A stretch of 64,000 bases of DNA from Brachycybe producta (GCA_036925085.1 JAUPFP010000006.1:2693131-2757130), one strand, 5' to 3'. Numbered from the stretch's first letter, positions 20,805 to 31,789 are shown. Numbers and translations: made by a program. Notes: a model not told the origin generated them from the sequence alone.

Positions 20805-22930
20805 TTGAGGGTCATTTTCACTTTTAGAAAGAGGGCTGAATATTATGGCCCCTCTTTTTTGGCCCTTTGGCCACCCTTGTGTCATAGGAGACACTCAATG
20901 CATGTAAGATGACACTGAAATTCACTTTTGTATAAGAAGATGGCGGTGGTAGTAGCGGCTTTTGGAAGCCATATTTAAAAGAAGTTGACGCCCCCTTTAC
21001 CCCCCCCCCCTCTAATCATCCTCCTCTCAAAATACACGATTTCTCTTTCTCTCTATAAATACTCTTCAGTTAATTAGGTGGTAATTAAGAGTAGAAAGCA
21101 TTAATCACCAACCAAGTCCTCTTTTTTGAAGTAAAATGAAGCACAAACAAAAAAAAATTACGACTTTTGTCTATCAGGTGCAACCACATGAGTAGCAGCA
21201 CCACATTGCTTTTAATTACTGGCCCCCCAAAATTAAAAAAAGTGCATAATGAAGTATGTGTTAACAATGTGCGAAATGGGATCTTTAAAACTTAAGATAA
21301 CAACAAAAAAGGGGAGAAAACAAAAAAAATTTGAATGACTCCAGTGTCAACAACAAGTCAATTTTCAATGAGACAAAAAAAAAACACCCCATCTTAACTT
21401 AAGAGTTTCTTAGAGGCTAGAGGAGCCCCCTTTTTACATTATACAACAACAAGTGGCATAAATAATAAAATTATTAATAAGGTTAAAAAGAATGAACACA
21501 ATGACACCACAAATTGTTTATTCACGGTTTTTTCATAAGTCAGCCATTTGCAAATTGCATAACATGCAAAATGAAGGAGTGAATTGTTTACTCCTCTTTC
21601 TAGTTTCTAAAAAAAACCATTTGATTTCTTCGTAATGTTTCTTTTTTTCTGAAATGCAGAATATCTATAGCGCAATTACCTTTACAACTAAATTTACATA
21701 TTTTGCTACTTAGATTAAAAAGTTTTCCATTTTTGGCCGTTTTTTTTTAAAAAAAAGACGATTTTTTTTCTCTATCTTTAAATATAAACTATGAGAATTC
21801 TAGAGACAGTTGGACACTCCACAGGCCTTTTTTACAGATCTTAAAATATTTTAAAATTTTGGCCATTTTTGTCAAACGTTTTTTCATCTTTTTTTTTAAT
21901 TTTAAAAAATTCGTTAAACTTTTTTTTGGGGACTTCTGGGCCAATCGAGCCTTTCTGACAGACGTCTTTATGACTTTTTAGAGTATTTAAACATTTGTTT
22001 ATTTTTGATCATTTTTTACATAATCGTTTCACCCTTTAATAACCTCCGAAATACAAATATGGCCGTAATACAAATGTGAGTTAATTTAACAGTTTTACCA
22101 AATGCTAGTAAAACGATATTATACCCTAAATTAACCAGGCTGCTTTCTCCTGATACCATGAAACTAAAATAGAAAGCGAAAGTGAATTTTGCTCTGGTCA
22201 ATTGTTCACCTCCTGTTTTGACCTAATAGAAAAGGGGAGAGGGGGAGGCATTATCAGTATTATCTCTTATTTACTGTTTGTTAAGACAGCAAATGGATTG
22301 ACCACCAAAAATGACCAAATATGTGTCGGTAATATTAGGTAATTTCAAAAGGAAAATAAGAGGGTGAGAGGATTGAATAATATTATCACAGTGAGTGAGT
22401 GAGTGCCAGCCAGCCAGTGTTGTAAATGTGTGGTGCCATCATCCATCCATTGGGATGTTGGCTCCTTGGTGTCGGACATAAGTTCAAAATACCTGATTAT
22501 GTCTGTCTCTGTGAGATTCTTATACAGGTGTGTAATTAGTACCTTGTTCAACTTAAATGAGGTTTTTGTTAAAATATATTTTTTTTTTAAATTTAGATCA
22601 AACACAAAATATCCCCTCCTCCTTCATTTATCTTTCTATAAAATATATATTAGGTCTATGAGGACACCGCATAGATCCCAATTCCCTTTTTTGTAAAAGG
22701 ATAAGAGTGGGTTAATTAGTGAGTAACTCATTTCAGAGCCCTCTCACTTGTCTATTATTCTGATTAAAATGACGTCACGTGATGCGTTTACACCCCCCTC
22801 CCCCCCCAGACCAACACTTGTGTGATCACTCTTATATAAAGCGTTTTCTATTTTAAAACAAAAGTCAATTGTAAATGAGTCCTCTTCCAGATAAAACATT
22901 CAAAAAACATTTCATTTACATTAATTAGAT
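20805..22930. other. No gene; one A fragment and homopolymer tracts
   Basis: C11 lies at 21000-21010. A family A right-end fragment (CTCCTCTTTCTAGTTTCTAA) is at about 21568-21645. T-rich sequence with TTTTGGCC words covers 21720-22010. GTGAGTGAGTGAGTG and CCAGCCAGCCAG lie near 22391-22418, and a TGACGTCACGTGATG word at about 22770. Frames up to 97 codons have no domain I recognise. Confidence 0.5.
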
Positions 22931-22937
22931 CTAAGTT

Positions 22938-23285
22938 TGATTTTAAAAGTGTAAACGTACCTCAAACTCTGGTTATTCTGTCTTTCAGAAGCAAAAAAAT
23001 TATGAATGTGTTTTAGAATCCAGAAGGGTAACCGCAGCAGCTCAATCAATTAAGAATACATTTTCATGTTGAAATCGTGTAAAATAAACTATTTGTGGTA
23101 GTTTGAAAACGACTTGACTTCATAAGACTAATAATTTTTGTCAATAAAAAGTTTATTTTGAAAGATATCAAAACACGACAATACTATTGAGTGATTCAAC
23201 TATATATATACCGTTCTAGTTTCTAACATATACTTTCAATTTCTCCTTACTGTTGCTATCGTCGACACATCTTAAAACCTTATAA
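22938..23285. mobile_element. Family A, complete but diverged copy
   Basis: Outer left TTTTAAAAGTGTAAACGTAC, then TTCTGTCTTTCAGAAGC, GTTTTAGAATCCAGAAGGGT and CAGCTCAATCAATTAAG. Right AAAAAGTTTATTTTGAAAGA, TTGAGTGATTCAACTA and CCGTTCTAGTTTCTAA. A TATATATA insertion lies in the right arm. Confidence 0.8.
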
Positions 23286-23289
23286 AACA

Positions 23290-24095
23290 TTTTAAATTTT
23301 AATAAACATTAACTGAAAAAAGTGTTAAAAAGTTCACCTTTCCAATTTTTTTTGAGGGTTTAAGAAACACTTGAGTGTTGGGTAAACTTTTTTAAGAAGT
23401 TTTTCCTCCTCTTTTTCTATACTAGAATTAATTTCAAAGTAGAGAGAGAGAGATTTGAAATACTTGTTAAGTTTTAAGCCTATAAAGATATCCATCTTCT
23501 TCAAGATTGACCAGTGAGTGACCACCACCCATTATACAATATGTATGTATAATAAGACCTATATTGGAACTGTATAATATATATACTTAATTTTTTTTAA
23601 AAAAAAAAAATATGGTCATTCGGGTGAACCGTCACTTCAAAAAGTGAATTTCAAATCCATCTCTTTTCTTTCTGTCCGTCATACTTAAATGCCATTAATT
23701 TTAATAACGATTAATCATACACACTCCAAAGATGGAGTTTTTTAAACAAACTTTTTATTAACTTCGAAACAACCAACCACCTCCTCCTTAAAAAGAAAAC
23801 TTAGGTTATTTTTTCATAGTTTCTTCAATGTAAAATCAAAAAAATACCCTCGTTGCGCCCTCCCCTCCACCCTTACAAACACTGACTAAATAAATAAAAA
23901 AATACCGTATTTAAACACTGAAGAATAAAGAGTTGGAGGTCAAGGGTTAATGACTAAAACCATCCAAAACCCAAAATCCTATATTCATATTCATAATCAC
24001 GACAATGACATAAGACATTTTTGAATAATAAACTTAAAAAGTCCACATACAGAAGAAATATAGTAGAAAAAAGGATTAATATATCATAACTCAAG
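23290..24095. other. No gene seen
   Basis: AT-rich. A weak family I resemblance (GAGGGTTTAAGAAACACTTG) occurs at 23353-23372, and a short AG run near 23440-23452. Confidence 0.45.
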
Positions 24096-24097
24096 AT

Positions 24098-24208
24098 GTG
24101 TTTCAGAAAAGCAAAATTAAGAAAAAAACTAGAAAGTGTTTTAGAAACTAGGTGGGCTATGGGCTAAAAATACCGTCTGTTTAAAAGTTTAGTTATTTTC
24201 ATACTGAC
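24098..24208 (+). mobile_element. Family A left part, split by a family B insertion
   Basis: TTTCAGAAAAGCAAAATTAA, AACTAGAAAGTGTTTTAGAA and AAAAGTTTAGTTATTTTCAT. The inner left arm is partly deleted. The copy continues at 24520 after the B element. Confidence 0.75.
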
Positions 24209-24211
24209 TTA

Positions 24212-24516
24212 TACCTAGTACACACACCTGATAATTTAAATATATTTAAATAATAAACGTGTTCTACAGAGCCCCGTGAAGGGCGAACGAACAATATGGC
24301 GTCGAACTCAATTTATTCAGTTAATAATCTGAAAATATTGAGTTAATACTTAAATATATAAACTATTGACAAAATATTGATTTAGTATTTCAATTTAAAA
24401 TATTAATAATTAAAAGTCAATTTTTATTTGGTGTTCATGTCCTTAACTGGATTCCGTATAATTCACCTAAACACATTTAATTTGAATTCATTTAACTCAA
24501 GTGTGAGTACAAGGCA
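24212..24516 (+). mobile_element. Family B MITE inserted in family A, TTA duplication
   Basis: A 305-bp element: TACCTAGTACACACACCTGA at the left and GAGTACAAGGCA at the right, flanked by TTA on both sides (24209-24211, 24517-24519). Just inside the left end are ATTTAAATAATAAACGTGTT and CTACAGAGCCCCGTGAAGGG. Near the right are TCCTTAACTGGATTCCGTAT and ACACATTTAATTTGAATTCA. A 3-bp TTA/TAA duplication would fit PIF/Harbinger, but the short TACC ends are not diagnostic. Non-coding. Confidence 0.85.
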
Positions 24517-24519
24517 TTA

Positions 24520-24625
24520 AACAGCTTATTTTGAAAGATATATCAACGTGAAAATACCTTAAAAAGTAATTGAGCTACCCTTCTAGTTTCTAAAATTACA
24601 TTCAAGTCTCTCTTCATTTGACAGA
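24520..24625 (-). mobile_element. Family A right part, after the B insertion
   Basis: ACAGCTTATTTTGAAAGATA, CAACGTGAAAATACCTTAAA, AATTGAGCTACCCTTCTAGT and TCAAGTCTCTCTTCATTTGA complete the copy begun at 24098. Confidence 0.8.
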
Positions 24626-24799
24626 GAAACATTTCAGCTACGCTCACTCTGAATCGGTTTGTGATTGCACACAGAAAACGAAGACATTCTTGTCTTGCAG
24701 GCTTCACCGAGAACGTACTACTACATTCATCATTTCCATTCTCGCTCTTCCGGTTCACTTGCAATAAATTTCCGAAGTTGAGGTCAAGTTTTCTGCATA

Positions 24800-25390
24800 G
24801 TAAAACAAGTAGACAAACTAGAAAGTATTTTAGAAACTAGAAGGGTAGCACGCACAATCACTTGAGTGTATTATTTTAATGTTTATATATTTCAAAATAA
24901 GCTTTTAATGTCAACTTGAATCAGATGATATTTTTTTTAATTTTTGGTTATAAAAAAGAATATTTAAAAAGATATTAACATGACTAGTGGGGTAACCCGT
25001 CATAAATGACGGGAGCAAAATTCACAGGCAATTGTGCGCATGCACGTCGTTTTTTCCTTTTTTTACTCCTTTCATTTCAATTTCAGTCACCCCCTCCCAC
25101 TTTTCTCTCTCTCTCCCACTTCTACACTTTCCAAACTTTTCCCCTCACCCCCTCCCACTTTTCTCTCTCTCTCTCCCCCCTTCTACACTTTCCAAAGGAA
25201 GAGTTCAACATATAGTTGACCTTGAGAAAAAAAAATGGTTCATTTATTCAAATTTATATAAATTCCGACGTGCTTCAATGGTTTTTGTTACTCCACACAC
25301 ACAGACCTGGGATATTATATATATAATAATACAACAACCGTTCTAGTTTCTAAAACACTTTTACATTTCGCCTTAGTGTTGCTCCTAAAA
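24800..25390. mobile_element. Family A interrupted by CT-rich foreign sequence
   Basis: The left arm (AACTAGAAAGTATTTTAGAA, GGGTAGCACGCACAATCACT) and the inner right arm up to TATTAACATGA (24984) are followed by about 350 bp unlike family A. Then ACCGTTCTAGTTTCTAAAAC resumes at about 25338. The inserted or substituted segment starts with a hairpin, CCCGTCAT/ATGACGGG. It also holds a tandem pair of ~60-bp CT-rich units (25085-25205) sharing CTCCCACTTTTCTCTCTCTC and TTCTACACTTTCCAAA. The three open frames over it are low-complexity Ser/Pro/Leu/Phe text. Confidence 0.6.
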
Positions 25391-25555
25391 TGCAGAAAGA
25401 AACTTATGTGTTTTAGAAACTAGAAGGAGTAGCTCAATAATCACTTAAAAGGAATTTTCATGTTGATATCTTTCAAAATAAACTTTTTATAAGAAGTTTT
25501 AAACGAGACGATAATTTTTTAATGATTTTAACTATAAAAACTTTTTTTTGAGAAA
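25391..25555 (+). mobile_element. Family A, left half
   Basis: TGTGTTTTAGAAACTAGAAG, GAGTAGCTCAATAATCACTT, TTTTCATGTTGATATCTTTC and AAAATAAACTTTTTATAAGA; the right half is missing. It abuts the previous copy at the shared outer end. Confidence 0.8.
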
Positions 25556-25559
25556 AAAA

Positions 25560-26200
25560 AAAAGCCACAAGATGATGAGATGTTCTTCTGTTTGTCCCAC
25601 CTGTGCATAGAGACTTGACTAGCCATCAAATGTTTTTGAACCCGATTTTTTTTTTCTCTTCGTAAAAAGCTCTCATTTTCAAGCACAAAAAAATACGTTT
25701 CGAAAATCTTAATAAAAAAAAATGTCAGTATAAACTCATTTCTATAATAAAAAATGAAAGGGAGTTTTTTTTTTGGTTAATTCATTCAGTCTTTTGTTTC
25801 TACTATTATTATTATTATTGTTTTCAACAAATGTCGTCCCTCCCGCGTGTGTGTGTTGTGTGTGTGTGACATCCATAATTGTCACATGATTATCTTCTAC
25901 ACAAATCAAACAAATAATAAAAGAAAATCCTTTATATATTATTATTATTCCAGGTGTGTTTCTCCACCACATGAAAATAGGATTTTTTATTTATATTTTC
26001 AAAACTAAAAAAAAAATTACATCAGCTGCAAACAAAAAAAATCACTAAAATTTATAATCAGTTACATAATTTAACCGCATCCTCAATATAGTAAATACAA
26101 AAAAAAAACCTAAAGCCTAAATTGAAGAATGGACAAGCTGACCCCACTTGAACTTCCAACTAAGAAAAGAAAATCTATTTTCGCTTAACTACACTCTAGT
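25560..26200. other. No gene; small microsatellites
   Basis: A TTA/ATT run lies at 25805-25820 and a GT run at 25845-25868. The rest is AT-rich. Confidence 0.5.
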
Positions 26201-26206
26201 GTAAAT

Positions 26207-26379
26207 GGGTGCGTTCAGTTTCTAAGAACTTTTGAAACTGCTCGAGAGAATTCAAAATGTGCTTAGGACCTGATGGTCAAATTAACCCCCCCCCCCCCGC
26301 TCGAATCAAGCTGCTCGATGTGCTTACCGAGCACATCCAGCCATAAAAGTCGTCGCCCGTCGAAGAGTGCTCAAATGAA
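26207..26379 (+). repeat. Family H tandem unit 1
   Basis: First of three ~165-bp units. Shared landmarks: GTGCGTTCAGTTTCTAAG, ACTTTTGAAACTGCTCGAG, TTAGGACCTGATGG, CGAGCACATCCAGC, ATAAAAGTCGTCGC and GAAGAGTGCTC. A C13 tract (26286-26298) interrupts this unit. Confidence 0.8.
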
Positions 26380-26387
26380 AAGAATAG

Positions 26388-26581
26388 ACAGGCATCTGTA
26401 GACAGCTTCAGAATTTCTTTGGCTCCGCCCTTTTATGAGTGTCAGATCAAATATTAACCAATTAGAAATAAAAAGGGCGGGGGAATATGACATCAAACCC
26501 AGTAACAAACCAATTAGAAATTTATGACACTCTAAAAGAGCGAAGCCAAAGAAATTCTGAAGCTGTCTACAGATGCCTGTA
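26388..26581. mobile_element. Family D variant inserted between H units
   Basis: Ends ACAGGCATCTGTAGACAGCT and AGCTGTCTACAGATGCCTGT, so the termini are inverted but differ from other D copies after ACAGGCA. Inside are TTTGGCTCCGCCC and ACCAATTAGAAATAAAAAGG. Flanks AAGAATAG and ATAAATAG are similar but not identical, consistent with an older or mutated duplication. Confidence 0.75.
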
Positions 26582-26582
26582 T

Positions 26583-26748
26583 AAATAGTGCGTTTAGTTC
26601 CTATAAGCACTTTTGAAACTGTCAGAGCAAATTTCATGTGCTCACTGCTTAGGACCTGAAAATCAAATAAAAAACTGCTCGATGAAGCTATCGAGCACAT
26701 CCAGCGATAAAAGTCGTCGCTCGACTAGAGTGCTCGAACGAACAGAGT
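26583..26748 (+). repeat. Family H tandem unit 2
   Basis: AGTGCGTTTAGTTCCTATAA, CACTTTTGAAACTG, CTTAGGACCTGAAAATCAAA, TATCGAGCACATCCAGCGAT and AAAAGTCGTCGCTCGAC. Lies between the D insertion and unit 3. Confidence 0.8.
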
Positions 26749-26905
26749 AAAGAGTGCGTTCAGTTTCTAAGCACTTTTTGAAACTGCTCAATCGAATTTG
26801 ATGTACTTACGGACTTGTCAAACTCAATGTACTCGTCAAGCACATCCAGCTATAAAAGTTGTTGCTCGATGAAGAGCGCAAGGAAACCAGCTCTAGTTCC
26901 AAATC
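26749..26905 (+). repeat. Family H tandem unit 3
   Basis: AGAGTGCGTTCAGTTTCTAA, GCACTTTTTGAAACTGCTCA, GTCAAGCACATCCAGCTATA and AAAGTTGTTGCTCGATGAAG. No fourth unit follows. Confidence 0.8.
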
Positions 26906-27577
26906 GACTTGAGTTAGAACGAAACGGATTTCAGATTCTGAAAGCATGTACTTAGTTCTACCAATAAACTAACAGTTACGTTTGGCTGACTGGTAGTTTT
27001 AATTTTTACAAGACGATATTTTTTACCTTTCTAGTAGCAAATTTTGCACCAACAACCATAAGCAGAACCAGCTTCTCCATCATATAGAATAGAAAATATT
27101 TTCTACTTTGAGCAATAGATGGCGCCAACTGAACTTGCATAATTTTGCATTTCATTTGCATAAAACGCATAATTTTTGTTTAAAAAAAAACAATTTGACA
27201 CATTTCTGAATATTTATTTGTATGAAAGTTTTGACCCTTTATTATTATTATTATGCAAATGAGTGACACAAAAACTGAAACCAGGCTTTTGTTTTAAAAG
27301 TTATTGTTGTTGTTATTTGTTGATGTCATTGAAACCTCAAACAACAACCAACATTTCAAAATGTATATCCCCTTTTTTTTGAAGACATTATAAATTGTCG
27401 TAATAATAATAACCACTTTAAATTTAACTTTTTTTTTTCTTTTGTAATCATTTGCCCCACTTTTTATAATTTAATAGAAACACAGTTAACTTCTATAAAA
27501 TCCTGCAACCCCCCCCCCTTTCTCCTCCCGAACCACAGTTCTAAGACCGGTTTTTAAACTTCATTATATTTTCATCA

Positions 27578-27606
27578 CCGCCATCATCATCATCATCATC
27601 ATCATC
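27578..27606. repeat. (ATC)n microsatellite
   Basis: About nine CAT/ATC units. Confidence 0.9.
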
Positions 27607-28137
27607 AACAACTAAAAAAAAGCTCCTTCACACAATAAAATTAATTTATTCAAACATTTTTTTGAAGAAGAAAAAAAAAATATCTTTTTGTCAGTTTCGA
27701 TAAAAGCTTTTAATATTAATCCAACATATCCATGTCACATTTCACAAAAGAATCATTTCTCATGTAATAAGAACACTTGTTGCTGGTGGTGTGTGTGTCT
27801 CCCTTTTCCTTTTGTTTCTTTTAAGAAGAAGAAAAAAAGGTGAGAGGAGGGGATAAAAACTAGAAAGGTTATATGGGGGGAGGGGGATAAAGGTAGAAGA
27901 AGGAGGGAGTGAGGGTATGTATTGTTGTACATTTTTTTTTATTAAAAAACTAGATTTGCATGAGAGTAACTTTTTTTTGCAGCTGGTGATTATGATGATG
28001 ATGATGATGAACTAGAAGATTATACAAAAAAGCAAAAGCTTAATTAAGTGTATTTGCTCTCAGGTCGTTTTCTCAAGTCTACATTACATTAGAAATACAT
28101 ATTTTTTTGTTGTTGTTTCTGGTTATACCTATGCAAT

Positions 28138-28212
28138 GGGGGGGGAGAGAGATTGAGGGGGGAGAGAGAAAGATTGAGGGGGGAGGGAGAGAGAGATTGA
28201 GGGAGAGAGAGG
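28138..28212. repeat. G/A-rich minisatellite
   Basis: Three to four imperfect units of about 24-28 bp built as a G-run, GAGAGAGA and GATTGA. Confidence 0.8.
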
Positions 28213-28506
28213 CCTCAGTCACTTAAAAGTCACACACACAGGTAAATTGATGCTCTCTTTTTAAGAAGAAGGTAAAATAAAAAAAAGTGTAAAAGAGGTT
28301 AAGGTATATCCCCCGCCAGGGTCATTAATCACCTGCCTAGTCTCATGTCAAAATGCCAATCATTGAAATTGAGGTTGAAGGAAGGCACAAAAAAAACTAG
28401 AGGGGCCGTATTTTTCATAAATATTACTTATGATTGAATACCTTATAAAGGTGCGCCTGAAAAACGCGCCAAAATTCAAAATGGTCGTCTTAAAACTAAT
28501 TTTAGG

Positions 28507-28712
28507 ACAGGCAGTTAGAAATCGGAGAGAACTTCAGTTGTCTGCGCCCTTTTTATGACGACCGGCAACTTCTAATTGGTTTGTTGTGTGGTTCGACGTT
28601 GAAAAAAGCGGAGCATGTGACGTCAGACTACATAATCAACCAATTAGAAGTTGCCGCTCGGCATCACAAGGGCGGAGCCAACTGAAGTTCTCACCGATTT
28701 CTAACTGCCTGC
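28507..28712. mobile_element. Family D hAT-like MITE, exact 8-bp duplication
   Basis: ACAGGCAGTTAGAAATCGGA to ACCGATTTCTAACTGCCTGC, 206 bp, flanked by ATTTTAGG at 28499-28506 and 28713-28720. Orientation of the TGACGTCAGACTACATAATC core is opposite to that of the 16.6-kb copy. Confidence 0.92.
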
Positions 28713-28764
28713 ATTTTAGGTGGATTGAAACTTTAAAAAAAAATTGAAGAATAATTTTTGGACA

Positions 28765-29008
28765 AACTACCATGACTAGAGGCTAGAGTTCTTATTCGGG
28801 CTATAGTGAAATTATGGCTTCAAACCAGTCTCTTTTAAATTAAAAATAATTTCTAATAAACTTTTTAAAATAATTTTAAACTTTTTTTTTTTAAACTGAG
28901 ATGAAAAAGTTTATTTTAAAAGATACACAAGCCTTATGTGATTGAGCTGCTCTTCTAGTTTCTAAAACACATTCAAATTTTTCTTATTTTTGCTTCTTAA
29001 AAACAGAA
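28765..29008. mobile_element. C-type core fused to a family A right half
   Basis: At 28770-28845 GACTAGAGGCTAGAGTTCTT and TTCAAACCAGTCTCTT form part of a C-like palindrome. Then TAAACTTTTTAAAATAATTT, AAAAGTTTATTTTAAAAGAT and GAGCTGCTCTTCTAGTTTCT are family A. It runs directly into the C element at 29013. Confidence 0.6.
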
Positions 29009-29012
29009 TAAT

Positions 29013-29335
29013 GAGAGTAAGGCTCGGATTTTTATGTAACATCAAAGCAAATGTTACTCAATCTGTGGCCCAAGAGCCAATTGTGAAGTATAACAATCTC
29101 GTTTAAATTATCAACCAACAATTATGATTTTTTTCTCTCAATCAATCAGAGGCTAGAACACTAGTTGACAATTAATATTAACCAGACATCTAGCCTCTAA
29201 CCAGCTTTTTTTGTTTAGAAAAAAGCATAATTGCAAATTGTTCTAATGATGATGATGATTACTTCACAGTTGGCACTTGGGCCACAGATTGAGAAACACC
29301 TGCTTTTAAATATTGTATAGAAATCCGAATCTTAA
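29013..29335. mobile_element. Family C element, complete copy
   Basis: AAGGCTCGGATTTTTATGTA, CTCAATCTGTGGCCCAAGAG and CCAATTGTGAAGTA; centre TCAGAGGCTAGAACACTAG and CATCTAGCCTCTAACCAGC; right CACAGTTGGCACTTGGGCCA and GTATAGAAATCCGAATC. A GATGATGATGAT run has grown inside the right arm. Confidence 0.8.
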
Positions 29336-29339
29336 AAAT

Positions 29340-30070
29340 AATCACGAATCCGAGAGGCATTTTACACATTAAAACCACCTTAAATTGAAAGTGGTCTAAA
29401 TTTCAAAATGCAACACTTTGAGAGAGACTGAAATAATTGAAACCAAAATAAAAAAAAGCGCCATCTATGAAGAAATAGTAAAAAAAAAAACACCTTGAAA
29501 GTGAAACTCAATTTTTTTTTTAAAAAAAAAGTAAAAGTTAATAATAAAAAAAACAGAAAGGACAAATTCGAGATATGAAGGTGGCCCCACCGCCCCGCCC
29601 CCTCTTTCCCTAACAAGAATAAAAGCATAAAAAGCCGTGCACCTGAACAATTTAACAATGTTCATATTTAAAGGCAAATGATGATGATTGCCTTAAAAAA
29701 ACCTGTTCAAGATAAGAATCCAACAAACATAACTTCTTTTTTTTTCGAATTTAATTTCTTCCTTCTTTAATTTCGAAAGTGATTTGCAAGAGAGGGGGGA
29801 TTTCAGGTAAAAAAGGGGTGGTGGTGTTCACAGGTGAGGTTCAGGTAAAAATGGGGGTTAAGGGCAGCTGCGAAAATCATATTATCAAAAGATAAGAGAA
29901 AAAAAAAATCCCCATAATAATAATGATAATAAAAGAAAAATCCATTGAAAGCAAAAGCAGAAATCCAAAAATCTTTCAAATTGCACAACTTCACTGATTT
30001 CCACCTTTCTATAATCTTATCACATTGTTCATCATCATCACCATCATCATCATTATTGAATCAATGGGAT
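29340..30070. other. No gene seen
   Basis: A- and T-runs, a short GC-rich patch near 29580-29612 and an ATC run at 30028-30053. Frames of 63-92 codons are Phe/Leu-rich by composition. Confidence 0.5.
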
Positions 30071-30081
30071 GAACTACTCTT

Positions 30082-30635
30082 CAGGCGACTCTGAATAAGC
30101 GCCAAATAGGAACAAACCTTAAACTGAATAAGCGTCAAATTGAACAAACCCCAAACTGAATAAGCACCAAAAAGGAACAAACGCCAACCTGAATAAGCAC
30201 CAAATAGGAACAAACCCCAAACTAAATAAGCGTCAAATAGGAACAAATCCCAAACTGAATAAGCACCAAATAGGAACAAACCCCAAACTAAATAAGCGTC
30301 AAATTGAACAATCGCCAAATTGAATAATCGCCAAATTGAATAAGCACCAAATAGGAACAAACCCCAAACTGAATACGCGTCAAATTGAACAAATGACAAA
30401 CTGAATAAGCACCAAATTGAAGAAAACACCAAACTGAATACGCGTCAAATTGAACAATCGCCAAACAGAATAAGCGCCAAATAGGAACAAACCCCAAACT
30501 GAATAATCCCCACATTTTTAGCTTTTATTCAGTTTGGCGCTTATTCAGCTTGCTACTTTTTCGGTTTGGCGTCTGTACAACATACAACATCAGTTTAGCA
30601 GTAGATCTAATTCAATTTGGCGCTTGTTCCACTCT
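30082..30635. repeat. Family E1: 16-17 bp minisatellite with an inverted arm
   Basis: About 25 units alternate between AAACTGAATAAGCGCC-like and AAATAGGAACAAACCCC-like forms, so the effective period is 33 bp. From about 30520 the same words appear inverted (TTATTCAGTTTGGCGCTTAT, TTTGGCGTCTGTACAAC, AATTTGGCGCTTGTTCC), so the array is one arm of a larger foldback. Because 33 is divisible by three, the minus strand keeps a 123-codon open frame with an 11-residue repeat (FGAYSVWGLFL). This is most likely a by-product, since the frame has no non-repeat domain. Confidence 0.9.
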
Positions 30636-30724
30636 AGCCTCTCCCACACAGACTCCACTTTCTATTCTCTATATTTTAAACATGATACTTAAAATAGAAC
30701 ATGGCAGCTTCAATAACAGAAAAC

Positions 30725-30960
30725 GAAAATATCACAAACTTGTGACAATCATATCTTATGATCATTAAGATTTATCATATTACTTCTGTACACTACTCAG
30801 TATAGTAGTAACAAAAATAGAAATACACTTATGACAATATTTCTAATATAAAAAATTTTAGAATTTTATGATTATTCTGAAAGAAGATTCGACACCCTAG
30901 ATATGACAATTTACTATCATATGACAGTATTATTACCATTGTCTAATGACCCCCATGGTT
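30725..30960. mobile_element. Possible degenerate family F copy
   Basis: Scattered F-like words (CTTGTGACAATCATATCTTA, TTCTGTACACTACTCAG, TATCATATGACAGTATTATT) at roughly the right spacing, but no clear ends. Confidence 0.35.
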
Positions 30961-30964
30961 TTAC

Positions 30965-31545
30965 ATAACAAAAAAAACCATCTTGTGATTACAATCTGAA
31001 ACTAACAAACTTGCTCATTATTTAAAATAGAAAAATTTCAATGAAAAATATTAAAGTTTGAATTGAAACACCTTTTTTTTCCACCTTTTTTCTCTCTCAT
31101 TTTTTTTAATCATAATCAGATCACATCATCAATTTCATTGTTTTCTATTGCAGCTGTTATTTGAACTAATCTTTTGAACTCATAAAAAAAATATCAACGA
31201 ATTGTTTTAAATTTCTTTCAGACCAAAAATAAGTTCATTTTTTTTTGGTGAAATTTGTTATCTGAGACCAGTTTTCTGATTTGAATTAAACATTTGTTAA
31301 AAAATTGTAATTAATACAAAATCTCACCGACTAACCTACAATTTCAGACGAATCGTGATTAATGTCATACATTTTATGACAAGTGAATAAAAATTAATTT
31401 AAAACCTTCTGTTTTGCCTTTTTTTTTGTTGTGACAAACTAAAAAAAAAATCACTATTTAATTGGCCTACAGACATTTAATTATAACTTATAACGCTGAC
31501 CAAATGACCAATAAAAAAATCCTCGTCATTTATAATTTACCAGAG
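30965..31545. other. No gene seen
   Basis: AT-rich, single-copy-looking, with T-runs. Confidence 0.5.
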
Positions 31546-31549
31546 GCCT

Positions 31550-31788
31550 CATTACAAAAAAAAAAGTCATAAAATTGTGACAGTTATACCTTATGATGTC
31601 ACCGCTTGTGCACTATTATTCTATGACTGTCATAGTATTCTGTACATCAATCAATGCCAGTCATGTGACACTATTTCTCATAAAAACAACTTGTAATTTG
31701 CTTTGGTGACAGTTATCAAGTTATGAGCTACATGTGGCAAATTACTGTCTTATGACAGTCTTATTTTCTTTCTGTAATGAGGCCTCTA
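31550..31788 (-). mobile_element. Family F element, opposite orientation
   Basis: GCCTCATTACAAAAAAAAAA at the left and TTTCTTTCTGTAATGAGGCC at the right. The interior (GTGACAGTTATACCTTATGA, TTCTGTACATCAATCAATGC, TTATGACAGTCTTATT) is the reverse complement of the 4.3-kb copy. Confidence 0.8.
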
Positions 31789-31789
31789 G

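Larger units (their letters stand above)
26930..28500. other. No gene; simple repeats
   Basis: Includes AATGGCGCC-type text near 27118, a C10 tract (27509-27518), an ATC run (27578-27606), a GAT run (27989-28009) and a G/A-rich minisatellite (28138-28212). The rest is AT-rich without a recognisable frame. Confidence 0.5.

Noticed and set aside
9472-22785. TGACGTCA words (9472, 22770 and in D elements) considered as CRE promoter sites
   Set aside because: Those in D are part of the repeat, the others are isolated, and there is no gene nearby to regulate.
25032-25346. Three overlapping frames up to 104 codons
   Set aside because: They translate a CT-rich tandem repeat in all three frames.
30082-30510. 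Regular short repeats considered as a CRISPR-like array
   Set aside because: The units are contiguous 16-17 bp copies without unique spacers, in a eukaryotic-type sequence.
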